Shown here piece by piece: positions 7,596-12,076 of a stretch of 12,076 bases of DNA. The DNA lies in the NCBI GenBank assembly GCA_903907665.1, contig CAIVOW010000088.1, forward strand, positions 1 to 12,076. The letters run 5' to 3'. Position 1 is the stretch's first letter; the number at the start of each line of letters is the position of its first letter. This stretch comes from an uncultured Actinomycetes bacterium. GTDB taxonomy: Bacteria > Actinomycetota > Actinomycetes > Nanopelagicales > Nanopelagicaceae. Made by a program: the position numbers and the translations under genes. Under the pieces are notes generated by a model, which searched no databases, was not told the DNA's origin, and was given only the letters and a program-made list of their open reading frames with translations.

Positions 7596-7910
7596 TTACT
7601 TTGCAGCAGCCTTCTTACGACGGCGCTTTGGAGCAGCCTTCTTAGCTGGTGCTGCTTTCGCAGCAGCCTTCTTACGGCGCTTTGGAGCAGCCTTCTTAGC
7701 AGCTGGCTTTGCAGCAGCCTTCTTACGGCGCTTTGGAGCAGCCTTCTTAGCAGCTGGCTTAGCAGCAGCTTTCTTACGGCGCTTTGGAGCGACCTTCTTT
7801 GCTGGAGCTGCCTTTTTAGCAGCTGCCTTCTTACGACGCTTTGGAGCTGGAGCTGCCTTAGCAGCTGCCTTCTTGCGACGCTTTGGAGCAGTTTTCTTAG
7901 CTGCAGCCAT
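7596..7910 (-). CDS. Histone H1-like Lys/Ala/Arg/Pro-rich repeat protein
   Basis: A small, extremely basic, low-complexity protein of 104 residues with no hydrophobic core and no acidic residues at all. It is built of six copies of PKRRKKAAAK (the last has an extra Arg), separated by Ala/Pro/Lys linkers such as PAAKKAA. This composition is that of eukaryotic linker-histone tails and of the tails found on some actinobacterial HU proteins, but here the tail stands alone with no HU domain. DNA or RNA binding and nucleoid compaction are likely (inference). The start is placed at the second in-frame ATG (7910), because GGAG lies six bases before it; the first ATG (7916) overlaps that site. The middle units are near-identical 51-base DNA repeats. 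A strong hairpin terminator follows. Confidence 0.8.
   Translation of the reverse strand: MAAAKKTAPKRRKKAAAKAAPAPKRRKKAAAKKAAPAKKVAPKRRKKAAAKPAAKKAAPKRRKKAAAKPAAKKAAPKRRKKAAAKAAPAKKAAPKRRRKKAAAK
7663..7800 (-). repeat. 51-base tandem repeats inside the H1-like gene
   Basis: The DNA for the PKRRKKAAAK units recurs with starts near 7614, 7671, 7722, 7773, 7830 and 7872, giving spacings of 57, 51, 51, 57 and 42 bases. The three central copies are almost identical at base level, including linker codons, which suggests recent duplication. All spacings are multiples of three, so copy-number change would keep the frame. Confidence 0.85.
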
Positions 7911-7916
7911 GTACAT

Positions 7917-7920
7917 CTCC
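7917..7920 (-). promoter_or_regulatory. Ribosome binding site of the H1-like gene
   Basis: GGAG on the - strand, six bases before the ATG at 7910. It decides between two ATG codons: the upstream one at 7916 begins right at this motif and cannot use it. Confidence 0.75.
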
Positions 7921-7999
7921 TATCAGAATGGTCCGATCCGTCACCGAACCTGTTCAAGGAGAATCGTGACAGTAAATGCACTAAGAAGCCACTATTTTC

Positions 8000-8028
8000 G
8001 ATATAAAAGTGAGTGCGTGTCGCAACAA
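8000..8028 (-). promoter_or_regulatory. Possible promoter of the H1-like gene
   Basis: On the - strand, TTGTTG (8023-8028) and TATATC (8000-8005) are separated by exactly 17 bases. Each is a partial match to the -35/-10 consensus. This would give a leader of about 80 bases. The gap 7911-8075 holds no gene I can support; it has A/T-rich runs near 8031-8075 but no clear terminator for the MFS gene. Confidence 0.35.
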
Positions 8029-8075
8029 TCTTTTTTTCACTTTTTATGCATTTTCGACTTTTTTAAAGAAAATTA

Positions 8076-9347
8076 TTACTCGATGTTGGGATCTTTACTC
8101 TTCTTCGCCCTCTGTTCAATCGCATATACATTGGTTTTCAAATCAAAATTGCGAAATTCAGGCAATTTTCCGGCGACTAGCGAGACCAAGCCGATGCATA
8201 AAAGCCCGCCAGAGATGACTGAAGTGCGTAGCGAGGTGACTGCTGCAGTCGTACCGGCGCGTAACTGACCACCCAGAGGTCCGACTGAGTAGGAGAGAAG
8301 TTCAAGACCCGCTAATCGACCACGATACTCATCATCGATTGTCTGATTCCAGAGATTGCTCCGGCAGAGGGCGCTGACTTCGTCGGAAGCTCCGGCGAGG
8401 CCAAGAAATAGAAGAACCAACCAGAGAGAATTGGACATTCCTGCTAGTGCGATGCACGCACCCCAACCAATTGCAGCGAAGGTGATTGCCCGACCATGCC
8501 TCGTGAAATTTCTAGTCCAGCCACTTGTTGCAGTGACCACCAGGGAGCCGACAATTCCCACTGAGTAAAAGAAGCCAAGAGCCCAGCGGGAGTGAATTTG
8601 ATCGGCCCAAAATGGGAAGAGGGCATTTGGCATGGCGAAGAACATGGCGGTGAGATCAATAAAGTAAGTACCGACCAAATCCTTACGGGATGCGGCGTAC
8701 TGCAGGCCACCAAACATAGCTTTGATGGGTTTAGCAGCACCATCTTTCAATGGAGGAACCGCTGCGATGCGAAGTATGAAGCCAACGGAGATCACATAGG
8801 TCACGATGTCGATTCCAAATGCCGCTTTCACCCCACTCGTTGCGATAATCAAACCGGCGAGACCAGGGCCAATGATCGCGCTGAATTGCCAACGTAGTCC
8901 CATCAGCGCCATGGCTGCCGGTAGGTCTTCGTGCGCTACTAGCCTAGGGATCATCGCGCTATAACTTGGCCCCCGCAAGCCGTCAACGGCTGAAAAACAA
9001 GCAGCAACGATGTAAAGCAGCAACAGATGAGGGTGGGATAGGAGTGCATTTCCTAGGAGCGCCGCGGAGCAGAGTAGGGCTCCAACTTCACAGCGCCAGA
9101 CCATCTTCTTCCGGTCCACCGAATCCGCCAGGACGCCACCCCAGAGGGCGAAGATGATAAGCGGGAGTATCTCTACCGCGCCCATAGCGCCAACAGCAAT
9201 GTACGAGTTGGTCAGCTCTTTTATTTGGAAGGGGAGTGCAACGAGGGTTAATGCAGAGCCAAAACGGGTGACAAGACCCGATATAAAAATATATCGCAGG
9301 TTTTTATTCTTGCGCAGCGGGGATAGATCAATCGCAAATCGCGCCAT
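8076..9347 (-). CDS. MFS transporter, EntS-like (MFS_3 type) exporter
   Basis: A 423-residue integral membrane protein of the major facilitator superfamily with about 12 helices. The N-terminus (FAIDLSPLRKNKNLRYIFISGLVTRFG) and the motif A loop between TM2 and TM3 (GGVLADSVDRKK, about 70-81) match the EntS/MFS_3 group, as does DGLRGPSYSAMIPRLV at about 122-137. Motif C-like GPGLAGLI is near 160-167. A conserved block near the start of the last helices (NQTIDDEYRGRLAGLELLS) is also typical. Relatives export siderophores, macrolides or other small molecules; the substrate here is unknown. The start lies nine bases after the panB stop with no ribosome binding site, so translation is probably coupled to panB. 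The C-terminal tail is charged and cytoplasmic. Confidence 0.9.
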   Translation of the reverse strand: MARFAIDLSPLRKNKNLRYIFISGLVTRFGSALTLVALPFQIKELTNSYIAVGAMGAVEILPLIIFALWGGVLADSVDRKKMVWRCEVGALLCSAALLGNALLSHPHLLLLYIVAACFSAVDGLRGPSYSAMIPRLVAHEDLPAAMALMGLRWQFSAIIGPGLAGLIIATSGVKAAFGIDIVTYVISVGFILRIAAVPPLKDGAAKPIKAMFGGLQYAASRKDLVGTYFIDLTAMFFAMPNALFPFWADQIHSRWALGFFYSVGIVGSLVVTATSGWTRNFTRHGRAITFAAIGWGACIALAGMSNSLWLVLLFLGLAGASDEVSALCRSNLWNQTIDDEYRGRLAGLELLSYSVGPLGGQLRAGTTAAVTSLRTSVISGGLLCIGLVSLVAGKLPEFRNFDLKTNVYAIEQRAKKSKDPNIE

Positions 9348-9356
9348 TGGGAGAGC

Positions 9357-10166
9357 CTAGTGAAAGGTCTGCGCATCGGCGGGAAATATGCCTGAAGCAA
9401 CATCTTCCATCCACTCTTTTACCCCACTCGAGATTTCGCTGCGCAGGTTCCTATACGCCTTAGCGAACCGTGGTGCGTTCTCGGTCAGCCCCATGAGGTC
9501 GGTCCACACGATGACCTGCGCATCGCAGTGTGGCCCTGCCCCAATTCCGATTACGGGGATGTCGAGAACGGCAGAAATATCAGCTGCGAGTTCGGAGGGG
9601 ACCATCTCCAGGACGAGAGAGAAGACACCTGCGCTTTGCAGCGCCTTGGCATCTTTGATAATTCGGGCAGCGTCATCGCCTCGCCCTTGCACTTTGTAAC
9701 CTCCGAGCGCATAAACCGATTGCGGTGTGAGACCAAGATGCCCCATCACAGGGATACCCGCTCCGATAAGTTTTTTGATCTGCGGGACAACTTTTTTACC
9801 GCCCTCAAGTTTAACCGCATGGACCCTGGCCTCTTTAAAGAGTCGGGAGGCGCTCTCCAAGGCCTGCTTGGGCGATTTCTCGTAACTTCCGAAGGGAAGG
9901 TCAGCGACCACCATTGCGCTCTGAGAGCCTTTTACAACAGCTTTGGAGAGCATAATCATCTGTTCCAAAGTTACGGGGATCGTGTTCTCTTCCCCCAGAA
10001 AGTTATTGCCGGCGCTATCACCGACGAGAAGCACTGGGATTCCTGCCTCATCGAAGATGGCGGCAGTCATCTCTTCATAACTTGTGATCATGGACCACTT
10101 TTCGCCGCGACTTTTCTTGGCGGCCAGCTCTGAAATAGAGGTGCGATGGGTTCGACCGTTCGACAT
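9357..10166 (-). CDS. panB: 3-methyl-2-oxobutanoate hydroxymethyltransferase (ketopantoate hydroxymethyltransferase)
   Basis: Cytosolic enzyme that transfers a hydroxymethyl group from 5,10-methylenetetrahydrofolate to 2-oxoisovalerate, making ketopantoate, the first committed step of pantothenate and coenzyme A synthesis. The length of 269 residues is normal. All hallmark motifs of the TIM-barrel family are visible: GDSAGN (metal-binding D50, S51), DLPFGSY (D89), KLEGG (K119, E121), GHLGLTPQ (142-149), the catalytic-base Glu E187 in LEMVP, and IGIGAG (206-211). The N-terminal extension (about 20 residues, basic) is typical of actinobacterial forms. The ATG at 10166 has an AAGGGGA-type ribosome binding site just before it. 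It is divergent from nadE, and the MFS gene follows after nine bases, so the two form a likely operon. Confidence 0.97.
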   Translation of the reverse strand: MSNGRTHRTSISELAAKKSRGEKWSMITSYEEMTAAIFDEAGIPVLLVGDSAGNNFLGEENTIPVTLEQMIMLSKAVVKGSQSAMVVADLPFGSYEKSPKQALESASRLFKEARVHAVKLEGGKKVVPQIKKLIGAGIPVMGHLGLTPQSVYALGGYKVQGRGDDAARIIKDAKALQSAGVFSLVLEMVPSELAADISAVLDIPVIGIGAGPHCDAQVIVWTDLMGLTENAPRFAKAYRNLRSEISSGVKEWMEDVASGIFPADAQTFH

Positions 10167-10169
10167 ATA

Positions 10170-10177
10170 TTCCCCTT
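10170..10177 (-). promoter_or_regulatory. Ribosome binding site of panB
   Basis: AAGGGGAA on the - strand lies just before the ATG at 10166 (spacer about four bases). It supports the chosen panB start and shows that panB, unlike its divergent partner nadE, has a leader. Confidence 0.6.
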
Positions 10178-10208
10178 AAGGCTCGCTGCCAGTTCTGGTC
10201 CGCGGCTT

Positions 10209-10214
10209 GTAATA
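10209..10214 (-). promoter_or_regulatory. Possible -10 box of panB
   Basis: TATTAC on the - strand, the same hexamer proposed for the M13 peptidase gene. It lies about 40 bases before the panB ATG. The hexamer 17 bases further up is not a recognisable -35 box, so this is only a candidate. Confidence 0.3.
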
Positions 10215-10250
10215 AGTCTAGCGATAAGCCCCACTTGGTAGTGCCGCGGG

Positions 10251-10256
10251 TAGGAT
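10251..10256 (+). promoter_or_regulatory. -10 box of nadE, leaderless start
   Basis: TAGGAT is followed by exactly six bases and then the ATG at 10263, the same geometry as at marR. No ribosome binding site lies before the ATG. Transcription is predicted to begin at the start codon. The -35 zone shows no good match. Confidence 0.6.
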
Positions 10257-10262
10257 TTATTC

Positions 10263-11969
10263 ATGAGCCCACAGGTCATAGGTCAGCTTCGCGTGGGCTT
10301 GGCACAGGTAAATCCAACGGTGGGAGCCCTGGAGGCCAATTCGAATTTAATTCTGGAGTATGCCGAAAAAGCCGCGACCGCAGGAGTGCACCTCTTGGTT
10401 CTGCCAGAGATGGTTTTGACTGGATACCCCGTCGAAGATCTCGCCAATCGCGCGACCTTCCGGCTCGCCTCTCAAGCAGCGCTGGCAACACTTGCTACAA
10501 AATTAGGAGATTTCGGAGATCTCGTCAGTGTCGTTGGCTATCTCGAAGAGAGCGCCTCGCGCCGTCCACAAAATGCCGTTGCCATCATTCATCGTGGAAA
10601 AGTGCTCGCCACATATATCAAGCACCACCTTCCAAATTATGGTGTCTTTGACGAATATCGAAATTTTGTTCCAGGAGAAAATTCGCTAGTAATCCGTCTT
10701 CATGGAATCGATATAGGAGTTGCGATCTGTGAAGATATTTGGCGTGAAAAGGGACCGGTCGCCGCACTCGCGGCCCGTACCGTGGGATTGGTAGTCGTTC
10801 CAAATGGAAGTCCCTTTGAGAGAAATAAAGATGATGTGCGGGCTGCGCTCATTCGCCGCCGCGCTAGAGAGATTGGCGCCCCGCTTCTCTACGTAAATAT
10901 GACCGGCGGCCAAGATGATCTGGTCTTTGATGGAGATAGCATCGCTGTATCCGCGACCGGTGAATTGATTGCACGCGCTCCACAATTCGATGATGGGCTA
11001 TTGGTTGTCGATCTTGATGCCAAGGCTTTGACGAGCAATCCAGATCTTGTCATCAGTGAAGAGCGAGTTGGCGGCTATCTAAAGATTAATCACGGTATTG
11101 CTCCTCGCTTAGAGATCGAGGGCGAAATCTGGCAAGCGCTCGTAGTTGGCCTACGAGATTATGTTAAGAAAAATGCATTTCCCTCGGTTATCCTCGGCCT
11201 CTCCGGTGGTATCGATTCTGCTGTAACCGCAGCGATCGCTGCTGATGCAATTGGCGCAAAGCGGGTCCATGGAATCGCAATGCCGAGCCAGTACTCATCG
11301 GACCACTCATTGAGCGACGCAGCAGATTCGGCAAAGCGAATCGGCCTCAATTTCCGAGTCATTGAAATCCAGGGGATGGTGAATGCTTTCCTCAACTCTC
11401 TCGGCCTGACCGGGCTAGCGGAGGAGAATGTGCAGGCTCGCGTTCGGGGCACCACCTTGATGGGGTTGTCGAATCAGGAGGGCCATCTCGTTCTCGCCAC
11501 CGGAAATAAATCAGAGCTCGCAGTTGGATATTCCACGCTCTATGGTGATGCCGTTGGGGGATATGCACCCATTAAGGACTTGTTGAAATCCGAGGTTTGG
11601 GCCATTGCCCGTTGGCGCAACAAGGTCGCGGCTGCGCGCGGCGAGCGTGAACCGATACCCCTCAACTCGATCACGAAAGAGCCCAGTGCTGAACTGCGGC
11701 CAGATCAGAAGGACAGCGATTCTCTCCCCGATTATCAACTTCTGGACCAGCTACTAACTATCTACATCGAAAATGATGGCGGTCTCCAAGGTCTGATTTC
11801 CGCAGGTTTTGATGCAGAGCTCGCTACAAAGGTGATTCAGATGGTGGACCGCGCCGAATACAAGAGACGCCAATACCCGCCCGGCCCCAAGATCTCAAGG
11901 CGAGCCTTTGGAAAAGATCGCCGCCTGCCAATTACCTCAGGCTGGCGCGAAAATATACCTCCCTCTTAA
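10263..11969 (+). CDS. nadE: Glutamine-dependent NAD+ synthetase
   Basis: Makes NAD+ from nicotinic acid adenine dinucleotide with ATP, using ammonia released from glutamine. There are two domains in 568 residues. The N-terminal nitrilase-type amidohydrolase domain (about 8-270) has the catalytic triad E49 (PEMVLTGYP), K120 (YIKHHLPNYGVFDE) and C156 (VAICEDIW). The C-terminal synthetase domain (about 285-550) has the PP-loop SGGIDS at 314-319. Further on it has the family blocks ATGNKSELAVGYSTLYGD and PSAELRPDQKDSDSLPDY. It is of the shorter NadE class also seen in Streptomyces, not the ~680-residue class of Mycobacterium. The ATG at 10263 is fixed by the -10 box six bases upstream. The gene is divergent from panB, so NAD and coenzyme A precursor synthesis share a control region of about 95 bases. 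No T-run terminator follows. Confidence 0.97.
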   Translation: MSPQVIGQLRVGLAQVNPTVGALEANSNLILEYAEKAATAGVHLLVLPEMVLTGYPVEDLANRATFRLASQAALATLATKLGDFGDLVSVVGYLEESASRRPQNAVAIIHRGKVLATYIKHHLPNYGVFDEYRNFVPGENSLVIRLHGIDIGVAICEDIWREKGPVAALAARTVGLVVVPNGSPFERNKDDVRAALIRRRAREIGAPLLYVNMTGGQDDLVFDGDSIAVSATGELIARAPQFDDGLLVVDLDAKALTSNPDLVISEERVGGYLKINHGIAPRLEIEGEIWQALVVGLRDYVKKNAFPSVILGLSGGIDSAVTAAIAADAIGAKRVHGIAMPSQYSSDHSLSDAADSAKRIGLNFRVIEIQGMVNAFLNSLGLTGLAEENVQARVRGTTLMGLSNQEGHLVLATGNKSELAVGYSTLYGDAVGGYAPIKDLLKSEVWAIARWRNKVAAARGEREPIPLNSITKEPSAELRPDQKDSDSLPDYQLLDQLLTIYIENDGGLQGLISAGFDAELATKVIQMVDRAEYKRRQYPPGPKISRRAFGKDRRLPITSGWRENIPPS

Positions 11970-11975
11970 ATTCCT

Positions 11976-12040
11976 GTGACCTCCACACGGGCTTTGATTT
12001 GTCATCTGAGTAGGACCTGTTTATTATTTGCTCAGGTCAC
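11976..12040. repeat. Interlocking inverted repeats downstream of nadE
   Basis: GTGACCT (11976-11982) is the exact reverse complement of AGGTCAC (12034-12040). A nearer arm, GACCTG (12014-12019), pairs with CAGGTC (12033-12038) across a 13-base A/T-rich loop. The two left arms compete for the same right arm. No T-run follows either stem, so neither is a standard terminator. Confidence 0.55.
11999..12027 (+). promoter_or_regulatory. Near-consensus promoter directed out of the window
   Basis: TTGTCA (11999-12004) and TATTAT (12022-12027) are separated by exactly 17 bases, and each hexamer matches consensus in five of six positions. It is the best sigma-70-type promoter in the window. Predicted transcription starts near 12034, within the right arm of the inverted repeats. 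The 43 bases that follow contain no start codon with a ribosome binding site, so the product could be a structured RNA or a gene further on. Confidence 0.65.
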
Positions 12041-12076
12041 GAGTTCCAGTTTTTAGCCCCGGCTTACTGGACGGCA

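Noticed and set aside
7614..7910. CRISPR-like or satellite repeat array
   Set aside because: The repeats are codon-phased, spacings are multiples of three, and they encode a regular basic protein. There are no unique spacers.
7911..7916. First ATG (7916) as start of the H1-like protein
   Set aside because: It begins at the ribosome binding site itself. The second ATG at 7910 has correct six-base spacing.
7529..7981. 150-codon - strand frame rich in Gln/Leu/Arg over the same repeats
   Set aside because: It is an out-of-frame reading of the repeats with no start signal. The Lys/Ala/Pro frame has the ribosome binding site and sensible composition.
7536..8006. 156-codon + strand frame rich in Ser/Leu/Trp
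   Set aside because: It is the reverse strand of the H1-like repeats. Its SSLL/LWSS repeats are a mirror of Lys/Arg/Ala codons, and it runs through the terminator.
9528..10133. 201-codon + strand frame opposite panB
   Set aside because: panB on the - strand contains every family motif, and this frame has no recognisable domain.
12034..12076. tRNA gene at the right edge
   Set aside because: GGTCACGAGTTCCAG recalls a T-arm, but no acceptor, D-arm or anticodon stem can be folded around it on either strand.

Overview
The window looks like ordinary chromosome of an actinomycete (Actinomycetota) with moderate G+C. Two 60-base lines counted by hand gave about 45% G+C in the left ABC-transporter part and about 58% in the right part. 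Three things point to this phylum: a membrane protein with a PH domain of actinobacterial style, an nadE/panB neighbourhood, and several genes whose -10 box sits exactly six bases before the start codon with no ribosome binding site (leaderless style). A streamlined aquatic lineage such as Nanopelagicales would fit, but that is inference.

Left third (1-4924, mainly + strand): a di/oligopeptide-type ABC importer. It has an unusually long DppB-type permease, a DppC-type permease and a fused DppD-DppF double ATPase. The substrate-binding protein would be expected upstream of the window. Between the permeases and the ATPase lies a PH-domain membrane protein gene on the opposite strand. Its antisense frame is open from just after the dppC stop to just before the ATPase start.

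Middle (4946-7586): a 654-residue M13 (PepO/neprilysin-like) zinc endopeptidase on the - strand, convergent with the transporter and divergent from a MarR-family regulator. The 80-base pepO-marR gap holds a perfect 12-bp palindrome placed like a MarR operator. The peptidase could cut peptides taken up by the transporter. A strong hairpin terminator lies after marR.

Right part (7596-11969): on the - strand are a small Lys/Ala/Arg/Pro-rich histone-H1-like repeat protein, an EntS-like MFS exporter, and panB (ketopantoate hydroxymethyltransferase, coenzyme A pathway). panB and the MFS gene probably form an operon. Divergent from panB is nadE, a glutamine-dependent NAD synthetase. The last ~80 bases hold a near-consensus promoter pointing out of the window, overlapped by interlocking inverted repeats. 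It may drive a stable RNA or the next gene.

I see no insertion sequence, phage, CRISPR, toxin-antitoxin or defence genes. The best candidates for something unusual are the ~180-residue membrane insertion in the DppB-type permease, the antisense gene inside the transporter operon with its fully open opposite frame, the palindrome between pepO and marR, the free-standing H1-like repeat protein, and the promoter/inverted-repeat structure at the right edge.
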